From Sphingomonadales bacterium (GTDB lineage: Bacteria > Pseudomonadota > Alphaproteobacteria > Sphingomonadales > Sphingomonadaceae), in assembly GCA_018067055.1 (NCBI GenBank), contig JAGPVK010000229.1:1-7858 (forward strand): a DNA stretch of 7,858 bases, written 5' to 3'. The translations under genes and the position numbers were made by a program. Below are positions 1 to 5,790 of the stretch, in pieces. How positions within the stretch are numbered: the stretch's first letter is position 1; each line of letters begins with the position of its first letter. The notes beneath the pieces were generated by a model. It had not been told where the DNA came from and made no database searches. It saw only the letters and a list, made by a program, of their open reading frames with translations.

Positions 1-443
1 TTGAGTTGGCAAAGCGGGCCGCGAAAGAAGTTGCTCTGGCGCTGGTGCGGTTCGACATTGGCGGCAATATCGGCATCGATTTTCCGACGCTGCAGGCCAA
101 GGCGGAACGCGCTGCCGTCACCGCGATTTTTGACGACCATATGACCGGCAATTGCGAACGCACCGCGATCAACGGTTTCGGGTTCATGCAGGTCGTCAGC
201 CGCAAGCTCCGGCCATCCCTGCTGGAAATCATGCAGACCAGTCGCGCGACCAATGCGGCGTTGAAACTGCTCCGGCAGGCGGAGCGGGATCAAGGCACCG
301 GTGCCATGCGTCTGCTCGTGCATCCGGCGGTGGCGAACCAGCTGACCTCGCCGTGGCTTGAAGAACTGGCAAAGCGGACCGGACGGACAGTATCGGTTGA
401 ACCGCAGGGTGCGATTTCGATCGATGGCGGCTCGACAGGATAA
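1..443 (+). CDS. Ribonuclease E/G family protein, C-terminal part (5' end outside window)
   Basis: The frame is open to the left edge (first full codon at 3) and ends at TAA 441-443, giving 146 visible residues, so this is the 3' part of a longer gene. The fragment matches the end of the RNase E/G catalytic domain. GGNIGIDF (visible residues 20-27) corresponds to the segment of E. coli RNase E with the second metal-binding aspartate (GGxIVIDF), and that Asp is kept here at residue 26. Later, FGFMQVVSRKLRPSL resembles the RNase E/G segment FGLLEMSRQRLRPS. The Zn-link (CPxC) and disordered scaffold of E. coli RNase E do not follow; about 70 further residues end the protein. It therefore resembles the short alphaproteobacterial paralogues rather than true RNase E. 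The family cleaves single-stranded RNA in rRNA maturation and mRNA decay; the role of this short form is inferred. The catalytic N-terminal half cannot be checked. Confidence 0.85.
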   Translation, partial: ELAKRAAKEVALALVRFDIGGNIGIDFPTLQAKAERAAVTAIFDDHMTGNCERTAINGFGFMQVVSRKLRPSLLEIMQTSRATNAALKLLRQAERDQGTGAMRLLVHPAVANQLTSPWLEELAKRTGRTVSVEPQGAISIDGGSTG

Positions 444-451
444 TAGTTGCG

Positions 452-506
452 GCTGGTGAGAGAAGAGCAGCACTTGCATTTCTGCTGCTCAATCGTCAAA
501 GCCAGC
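452..506 (+). other. Nested inverted repeat just before maiA start
   Basis: The 65-base gap between the ribonuclease stop and the maiA ATG holds two nested inverted repeats. The inner stem pairs 465-472 with 483-490 (8 bp, GAGCAGCA/TGCTGCTC, loop of 10). The outer stem pairs 452-456 with 502-506 (GCTGG/CCAGC). The outer stem ends two bases before the ATG at 509. No T-run follows, so it is not a typical intrinsic terminator. It may stabilise the upstream mRNA end or affect access to the maiA start; both are inferences. No Shine-Dalgarno sequence is visible in the gap. Confidence 0.5.
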
Positions 507-508
507 GG

Positions 509-1144
509 ATGACTGATATCATTCTCTTTGACTATTGGCGCAGCTCGGCGAGCTACCGGGTGCGCATCGCGCTCAACCTCAAGGGTGTCGCCTATACAGC
601 GATCAACACCAGTCTGCTCGACGGTGACCAGAAGGCACCGGCCTATGTGGCGCGCAATCCGCAGGGCCTTGTGCCGATGCTCTCGATCGACGGGCATGAC
701 CTGACCCAGTCGCTGGCGATCATTGACTATCTCGATGCGAATTATGCAGACCCGCCGATGGTGTCGCGCGATCCGCTCGAACGAGCGACGACGCTGGCCC
801 AGGCGATGATCATCGCAGCGGATATTCACCCGGTGAATAATCTGCGGATATTGAAATATCTCAAGGATGAACTGGGGCAATCACAGGACGCCATCGACGG
901 CTGGTATCGCCACTGGATCGCAGAAGGCTTTGCAGCGCTGGAGACCATGGCTCCCGACAGCGGATTGTTCGGCGGTGACCAACCCAATCTTGCCGACGTC
1001 TGTCTGGTCCCGCAAATGGCCAATGCCCGACGGTTCGAGACGGACTTGAGCGGCTTTCCCAAACTCGTTCGGATAGATGCGGCGTGCAATGCCTTGGAGG
1101 CGTTCCAAAAAGCAGCGCCGGAAGCGGTAAAGCCGGCAGAATGA
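509..1144 (+). CDS. maiA: Zeta-class glutathione S-transferase / maleylacetoacetate isomerase
   Basis: This 211-residue protein has the normal length of a maleylacetoacetate isomerase. The family uses glutathione to isomerise 4-maleylacetoacetate to 4-fumarylacetoacetate in tyrosine/homogentisate breakdown, and is cytosolic. Visible signatures are SSASYRVRIAL (residues 12-22, the zeta active-site motif usually written SSCSWRVRIAL), NPQGLVPML (50-58), the glutathione-contacting Gln67-Ser68, HPVNNLRIL (107-115) and NLADVCLVPQ (160-169). Ala14 sits where human GSTZ1 has the Cys of Ser-Ser-Cys; Ala at this place also occurs in bacterial members, so activity need not be lost. The start at 509 gives the family's usual N-terminus (MTDIILFDYWRSS), although no ribosome-binding site is evident. 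The stop overlaps the next gene's ATG. Homogentisate dioxygenase and fumarylacetoacetase genes are not in the window, so a different glutathione-dependent substrate remains possible. Confidence 0.9.
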   Translation: MTDIILFDYWRSSASYRVRIALNLKGVAYTAINTSLLDGDQKAPAYVARNPQGLVPMLSIDGHDLTQSLAIIDYLDANYADPPMVSRDPLERATTLAQAMIIAADIHPVNNLRILKYLKDELGQSQDAIDGWYRHWIAEGFAALETMAPDSGLFGGDQPNLADVCLVPQMANARRFETDLSGFPKLVRIDAACNALEAFQKAAPEAVKPAE

Positions 1145-3255
1145 AAAAACGGATTTTAGCGCTGCCGTTGCTGGCACCATTTTGCCTGGCGGCTGTTCCT
1201 GCCTGGGCGCAGGATCAACCCAGCAATGATGAAAACCAGATTGTCATCGCCTGTATGCGTTTGCCAGAGATTATTGTTACCGGATTGCCCGTCTCGCTGG
1301 GTGACAAGGCTTATAGCGCAACCGACATATCGCTCGATCCGGTGCAACCGGTCGAAAATGCGTTGCGCGATGTCCCCGGTCTTCAGCAATTTCGCAGATC
1401 GGACGCACGTTCGGCCAATCCGACCAGTCAGGGGGTTACGCTGCGCGGCCTCGGCGGCAATGCATCCTCTCGCGCCTTGCTGATACTGGATGGCGTGCCA
1501 CAAGCGGATCCGTTCGGCGGCTGGGTGGCCTGGCCAGGCTATGATGTGCTGGCGCTGAGCAGCGCCAGAATCACGCGCGGCGGCGGCAGCGGCGCAGAGG
1601 GGCAGGGCGCAATTTCTGGCACCATCGAACTGTTCAGCGACAATGTCGGTGACAGAATCGAACTGGGGGCTGCTTATGGCAGTCGCAACAGCGTCGATGC
1701 CGATTTGTTGTTCGGCCGTGAACTGGGGCAGGGCCAGCTGACCATCTCCGCCAATTACGCGCGCGGCGACGGCTTCATTCCGATCATCGAGGGCCAGCGC
1801 GGTTCGGTCGACCGTCCGGCGGAATATGAGCAGGCCGGGCTGGCCGTGCGCTTTGTTGCGCCGCTGTCCGACGAAATCGAGTTGCAGAGCAATGTCCGCG
1901 CCTTCACCGACGATCGCGAGCGCGGTTTTGCCTTTAGCGAAAATCACAATGATGGTGCGGATGCCAGTATCCGGCTGGTTGACCGCAGCTCCGACTGGCA
2001 ATGGTCCGCTCTTGGCTATGTCCAGATCCGCAATTTTGATGTCAGCTTTGGCGGTGTCGCCGATGATCGAAATTCGGTCAGCCGGGTGTTCGAGCAATAT
2101 AATGTACCCTCCACCGGTCTCGGTGCGCGCTTTGAGGTGCGGCCTCCGGTCGGCGATGCCATCGAACTGCGCATCGGCGGCGACTGGCGGCGGACCGAGG
2201 GTGAAACCAACGAGAATTTCTTCTTTGCCGACAATGACACCCCGCGCCGCAGCCGCCGGGCAGGGGGAACCACTGCCACCTATGGCGGCTTTGTCGAGGC
2301 CAGTGTACAGGCGAGTGACGCGCTGGTCCTGACCGGCGGCGGACGCCTGGACCTCTGGTCGATCGACAACGGCTTTCGCCGCGAGATCGAGCTGATCAAT
2401 CCGTTTCCCGGTGCGGTCAGGAGCGATGAAAAATTCACCAATCGTAGCGGCAGCGAATTTACCGGTCGCGGCGGCTTTGCTTTTGATGCGAACGATGCGC
2501 TGACCTTGCGCGGTGCAGCCTATCTCGGCTGGCGCTTGCCAACGCTCAACGAACTGTTCCGGCCGTTCCGCGTCGGCGACGATGCCACCGCTGCCAATGA
2601 ACTGCTGGAACCGGAGCGGGTCAAAGGCGCCGAGCTCGGGCTTGACTGGAACAGTGCCGGTGTAACCTTGGGCGTGACCGCCTTCTACAATCAGCTCGAC
2701 AATGCGATCGCAAACGTGACCTTGGCGACTGGTCCCGGCGTCTTTCCGGGGGTCGGATTTGTCGCCGCGGGTGCCTCTTACAGCCAGCGCCAGAATCTGG
2801 ATGCGATCCGGTCCAAGGGCGTGGAAATTGATGCCCTGTTCGATCTCGGTGAGCTGGCCGAGGGCCTGACTTTCCGTGCCGGCTATTCCTTTGTCGATGC
2901 GACGGTCAAGGGTTCGGGCGATGCCGCTCCGATCGACGGTTTGCGACCGGCTCAGGTTCCCCGGCACAATGCGTCGGGCACAATCCGCTGGGAAAAGGAC
3001 AATGGCAGCGGCGCCAGCCTGTCGGCGCGCTATATCGGTCAGCAGTATGAGGATGATGTCAATATCCTCAGCCTCGCCGACGCTTTCACCATCGATGGCC
3101 GGATGGCGCTCGCCATTAATGATCGGCTGCTGGTCGAAACACGGGTTGAAAATCTGCTGGACGCACGGGTAGAGGCTGCGGTTAGTAGCAACGGAATTAT
3201 AGAACGCGCCTTCCCCCGGACATTTTGGGTTGGACTTCGCGCCCGAATTGAATAA
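1141..3255 (+). CDS. TonB-dependent outer-membrane receptor
   Basis: This 704-residue protein is an outer-membrane gated porin powered by TonB-ExbBD. The chosen ATG at 1141 overlaps the maiA stop (ATGA) and starts a clean signal peptide: MKKR, a hydrophobic core, then AWA with cleavage after Ala23. An in-frame start at 1084 would put 19 unrelated residues in front and is rejected. TonB-box-like motifs follow (IVIA at 34-37, EIIVTG at 43-48). The plug comes next, with VENALRDVPGLQQF, VTLRGLGGNASSRALLILDGVPQ and ITRGGGSGAEGQGAISGTI. The rest is beta-barrel with alternating patterns; WRLPTLNELFRPF and LLVETRVENLLDARVE are typical of the barrel's C-terminal half. The protein ends WVGLRARIE, without the common final aromatic residue. 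Translation is probably coupled to maiA, as only a distant GGAAG (1120-1124) precedes the ATG. The ligand is unknown; siderophore, cobalamin and small organic molecules are all possible. Confidence 0.93.
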   Translation: MKKRILALPLLAPFCLAAVPAWAQDQPSNDENQIVIACMRLPEIIVTGLPVSLGDKAYSATDISLDPVQPVENALRDVPGLQQFRRSDARSANPTSQGVTLRGLGGNASSRALLILDGVPQADPFGGWVAWPGYDVLALSSARITRGGGSGAEGQGAISGTIELFSDNVGDRIELGAAYGSRNSVDADLLFGRELGQGQLTISANYARGDGFIPIIEGQRGSVDRPAEYEQAGLAVRFVAPLSDEIELQSNVRAFTDDRERGFAFSENHNDGADASIRLVDRSSDWQWSALGYVQIRNFDVSFGGVADDRNSVSRVFEQYNVPSTGLGARFEVRPPVGDAIELRIGGDWRRTEGETNENFFFADNDTPRRSRRAGGTTATYGGFVEASVQASDALVLTGGGRLDLWSIDNGFRREIELINPFPGAVRSDEKFTNRSGSEFTGRGGFAFDANDALTLRGAAYLGWRLPTLNELFRPFRVGDDATAANELLEPERVKGAELGLDWNSAGVTLGVTAFYNQLDNAIANVTLATGPGVFPGVGFVAAGASYSQRQNLDAIRSKGVEIDALFDLGELAEGLTFRAGYSFVDATVKGSGDAAPIDGLRPAQVPRHNASGTIRWEKDNGSGASLSARYIGQQYEDDVNILSLADAFTIDGRMALAINDRLLVETRVENLLDARVEAAVSSNGIIERAFPRTFWVGLRARIE

Positions 3256-3264
3256 ATATTGCGT

Positions 3265-3708
3265 ATGAACTTTCTTCTAGATGATTTTTTGCCCTATCAG
3301 CTGTCAACGTCGTCCAACGCCGTCAGCGACCTTATCGCGAGCGAGTATAAGAGCCGCTTCGGTCTCAAGATACCGGAATGGCGAGTCATGGCCGTACTCG
3401 GTACGCGCGGTGCCTCGACGCAGCGGCATCTGGTGGAAGCGACATTGATGGACAAGGTGACTGTCAATCGGGCGGTGAAAAATCTGGTCGATCGCGCGCT
3501 GCTGGATCGCAGTCCGAATAGCGCCGATGGCCGATCCCATCATCTGCTGCTGAGCAGTACGGGTCGCGATCTCTATGGCCAGATCCTGCCAGCCGCGCAG
3601 GCGATGGACAAGAAAATCATGGCGGTGCTCAGCGCGGAAGAGAAAGCCGAACTGGCGGCGATGCTGGCGAAGATAAAAAAATCGGCGGACACCATCGCCA
3701 GGGCATGA
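3265..3708 (+). CDS. MarR-family transcriptional regulator
   Basis: This 147-residue protein is a winged-helix DNA-binding regulator of the MarR family, which act as dimers and often release DNA on binding phenolic or other small aromatic ligands. The segment IPEWRVMAVLG (36-46) begins the DNA-binding domain. STQRHLVEATLMDKVTVNRAVKNLVDRALLDR (51-82) is the helix-turn-helix, and SADGRSHHLLLSSTG (86-100) is the wing with the typical D-x-R. N- and C-terminal helices would form the dimer interface. I chose ATG 3265, nine bases after the receptor stop; a TTG at 3259 would add only two residues. Neither has a clear Shine-Dalgarno sequence, so coupling to the receptor gene is likely. As the last gene of the maiA-receptor-marR run, it probably controls that unit, but no operator can be pointed to because the promoter lies outside the window. 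Confidence 0.9.
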   Translation: MNFLLDDFLPYQLSTSSNAVSDLIASEYKSRFGLKIPEWRVMAVLGTRGASTQRHLVEATLMDKVTVNRAVKNLVDRALLDRSPNSADGRSHHLLLSSTGRDLYGQILPAAQAMDKKIMAVLSAEEKAELAAMLAKIKKSADTIARA

Positions 3709-3711
3709 GAA

Positions 3712-3735
3712 AGAGCGGCAGTCGCCTGCCGCTCT
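3712..3735. terminator. Hairpin terminator between convergent operons
   Basis: A perfect 10-bp stem (AGAGCGGCAG/CTGCCGCTCT) with a four-base TCGC loop lies four bases after the marR stop and 25 bases from the tadC stop. Flanking CATGA (3704-3708) and TCATG (3734-3738, overlapping the inner stem by two bases) could extend the pairing. Modest T-runs follow on both strands (GTTT at 3742-3745 on the plus strand, TTTCT on the minus strand). Its place between converging genes suggests it ends transcription from both sides. Confidence 0.85.
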
Positions 3736-3760
3736 CATGATGTTTCAGATTTGCTTTCCG

Positions 3761-4750
3761 CTACAACATTGCATCGGAGATCGAGCAGGCCGCAGGGCCG
3801 AGGATCACGATGAACAGGGTTGGCAGGATGAACAGGATCAGCGGTATCGTCATGATGGCCGGCAGACGCGCGGCCTTTTCTTCTGCCCGCATCATCCGGT
3901 CGTTGCGAAATTCTGCGGACAGAACGCGTAGCGAAGAGGCCAGCGGCGTACCATATTTCTCGGTCTGGATCATCGTCGTCACCACGCCTTTGACATGGTC
4001 GAGCGCCACACGATAGGCGAGATTTTCAAACGCCTGCCGCCGCTCGGTCAGAAAGCCCAGCTCGATAGATGTCAGCGAAAATTCATCCGCCAGTTCCGGA
4101 TAGGCACTGCCGAGTTCCTTGGAGACCCGGGCAAAGGCGGTATCGACCGTCAGTCCGGCCTCCGCACAGATAACCAGCAGATCGATCGCGTCGGGCAGAC
4201 CCTTGCGGATCAGGTCGGTACGCTTGGAAATCAGATTGTTGACGTAAATATCGGCCCCTTTATATCCCAGGATCGCTGAACCGGCAAAGACACCGAAACG
4301 CTTGAGATCGGACCAGTCGCCGAGATAGTTGAAGCCGTAAATGGCTAGCGCCGCGCCGCCGCCCAGCACGATCGGCAAAACGAGTCGGCTGAAGATGATC
4401 AGAAAGGCCAGGTCCTTTGAACGGATGCCGGCCTGTGCCAGCTTCTGCTGCGCTTCCTTGACCTGGGTGTCCTGCAGCACTTGCATCGACGAGAGCAGGT
4501 TGCGCATCCGGTCGGTGGTATCGTTCTGCTGGACCAGCTTTGCCCGTTTCTTGGTGGTCGAGGCCATGATACCGGCCTTTAACTGCTCGCGGCGCTGGGT
4601 GAGGGCCTTGACCCGTTTCGCCATGGGATCGCGAACCGTCACGGCGGCATAAATGGCGAAAAATACCGCGATAGCCGCCACAGCGGCCAATATGGTCGCC
4701 ACCCAGAGGACATCCACGCCCATCAATGTTGGTCCACCGCCCGTTGTCAT
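3761..4750 (-). CDS. tadC: TadC, type II secretion F-domain platform protein of the Tad pilus
   Basis: This 329-residue inner-membrane protein belongs to the GspF/T2SSF superfamily. With TadB it forms the platform that transmits work from the secretion ATPase to pilin assembly. An N-terminal membrane segment (about 14-36) is followed by a charged helical cytoplasmic stretch (40-110). A hydrophobic pair spans about 115-165. The T2SSF domain (about 185-290) contains LPDAIDLLVICAEAGLTVDTAFARV and MIQTEKYGTPLASSLRVLS, both typical of TadC. A final membrane segment spans about 299-320. It begins 18 bases after tadB, with GAGGG at 4761-4765 as the ribosome-binding site. ATG at 4723 (residue 10), with GGTGGA at 4733-4738 in front, is an equally acceptable start. 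It is the last gene of the operon, facing the terminator. Confidence 0.95.
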   Translation of the reverse strand: MTTGGGPTLMGVDVLWVATILAAVAAIAVFFAIYAAVTVRDPMAKRVKALTQRREQLKAGIMASTTKKRAKLVQQNDTTDRMRNLLSSMQVLQDTQVKEAQQKLAQAGIRSKDLAFLIIFSRLVLPIVLGGGAALAIYGFNYLGDWSDLKRFGVFAGSAILGYKGADIYVNNLISKRTDLIRKGLPDAIDLLVICAEAGLTVDTAFARVSKELGSAYPELADEFSLTSIELGFLTERRQAFENLAYRVALDHVKGVVTTMIQTEKYGTPLASSLRVLSAEFRNDRMMRAEEKAARLPAIMTIPLILFILPTLFIVILGPAACSISDAML

Positions 4751-4768
4751 GTGCCTTGCACCCTCATC

Positions 4769-5740
4769 CTAAATTTCGAAATTGACCATTTTGGCCATGA
4801 TGAATACGCCGATGCTCATCCAGCACAGGCCACCCAGGCCGGCGATGATCAGCCGCTCTTCATAGAAAAATCCCGCCAGATAGTTGGGGTTGACGCTATA
4901 AACCAATCCGAACACGATGAACGGCAATGATCCCACGATATAGGCGGAAGCCTTGGATTCAGAGGACATGGCCTTGATCTTGAGTTTCATCTGGCCACGC
5001 TTGCGCAGCACGTCGGCAAGGTTGGACAGCGTTTCGGCAAGATTACCACCGGTTTCACGCTGAATAGCCAGGGTGATGCAGAAGAACTTGAATTCCGGGG
5101 TTTCCATGCGCTTTGCGCTTTCCTGCAGCGCATCTTCCATGGTCTGGCCGATCTTGATCCGGTCCACCACCTTCTGGAATTCCTCGCCAACGGGGCCGCC
5201 AATTTCCTTGGCCACCACGCCGATGGTTTCGGTAACCGGCAGACCGGAGCGCAGGCCGCGAACAAGCAGTTCGATGGCATCGGGAAAGGATGCGGTAAAC
5301 TTGGCAACCCGGCGGTTGATCAGGAAGCCGACGGCGAAATGCGGCAGTCCGGCACCGACCAGAAGCCCGACAAACAGGCATAGCAGAAGCGGAGCGCCTT
5401 TGAGCAGCAGCAAGCCGGCGATAACCACAAACAGGCCACCAGCCGCATAGAAAAAATAGGAAAGCGGCCAGCGTTTGCCGGTTTTCTCCAGACGGATCGC
5501 CAATATTTCCAGCTTGGTCATATTCTCGCCCTTGGGACGAGTGGTTTTGCGCCGGGCCGACAGCGCTTTTTTCATCTGCGCTTCGACCCGCACATTGGCG
5601 CTGTCGGAATGGCGATATTTGAGCTTGGTCAGCTGCCGCGCCATGGACTTGGATTGCGACGGGCCCGAAAATGCAAAGATGAGCATCAGCAGAAACGCCA
5701 GAACGCCTGCTCCCAGTATTGCAATTTGCATCGTACCCAT
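4769..5740 (-). CDS. tadB: TadB, type II secretion F-domain platform protein of the Tad pilus
   Basis: This 323-residue inner-membrane protein is the partner of TadC in the Flp pilus platform. A first membrane segment (about 5-24) is followed by a basic cytoplasmic region (30-90). Two hydrophobic segments lie at about 95-113 and 117-140. The T2SSF domain (about 150-260) has FPDAIELLVRGLRSGLPVTETI, a TadB hallmark, and AIQRETGGNLAETLSNLADVLR. Two closing membrane segments lie at about 267-283 and 297-316. The start is supported by AAAGGA at 5749-5754, eight bases before ATG. Its upstream neighbour is cpaE, 40 bases away, rather than the usual ATPase gene cpaF. A hairpin fills most of that gap and reaches the edge of the ribosome-binding site, so tadB translation or mRNA stability may be tuned there (inference). 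Confidence 0.95.
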   Translation of the reverse strand: MGTMQIAILGAGVLAFLLMLIFAFSGPSQSKSMARQLTKLKYRHSDSANVRVEAQMKKALSARRKTTRPKGENMTKLEILAIRLEKTGKRWPLSYFFYAAGGLFVVIAGLLLLKGAPLLLCLFVGLLVGAGLPHFAVGFLINRRVAKFTASFPDAIELLVRGLRSGLPVTETIGVVAKEIGGPVGEEFQKVVDRIKIGQTMEDALQESAKRMETPEFKFFCITLAIQRETGGNLAETLSNLADVLRKRGQMKLKIKAMSSESKASAYIVGSLPFIVFGLVYSVNPNYLAGFFYEERLIIAGLGGLCWMSIGVFIMAKMVNFEI

Positions 5741-5753
5741 AATCTATTTCCTT

Positions 5754-5790
5754 TAAAGCTGAAGAATATCTGTGCCTGCTTCAGACTTTA
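5754..5790 (-). other. Intercistronic hairpin between cpaE and tadB
   Basis: Read on the minus strand, TAAAG-T-CTGAAG pairs with CTTCAG-CTTTA around a 14-base loop, giving 11 base pairs with one bulged T. In window coordinates the arms are 5754-5764 and 5779-5790, with 5785 bulged. The structure includes the last two codons and stop of cpaE and ends on the first base of the tadB AAAGGA ribosome-binding site. No U-run follows, so it is not a typical terminator. A role in mRNA processing, stability or differential expression is possible. The pairing is seen; the role is inferred. Confidence 0.55.

Noticed and set aside
450..507. Possible tRNA or tRNA remnant between the ribonuclease and maiA
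   Set aside because: It has stems but no GTTC T-arm, no anticodon arm of proper size and is too short. It is better described as nested inverted repeats.
290..880. A 196-codon minus-strand frame across the ribonuclease end and maiA
   Set aside because: It spans two well-identified plus-strand genes and has no recognisable motif, so it is a shadow frame.
1156..2967. A 603-codon open frame antisense to the TonB receptor
   Set aside because: Its codons are exactly in register with the receptor codons, so stops would need TTA, CTA or TCA in the sense frame, which GC-rich genes avoid. It has no recognisable domain, and the sense protein is clear.
3393..3405. Palindrome CGTAC-TCG-GTACG inside marR, as a possible MarR operator
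   Set aside because: It is inside the coding region of the last gene, has only 5-bp arms and has no second copy near a promoter.
4772..4783. Perfect 12-bp palindrome AATTTCGAAATT at the end of tadB
   Set aside because: It lies within codons for the conserved-looking end NFEI, has no loop or T-run, and is isolated, so it is likely chance.
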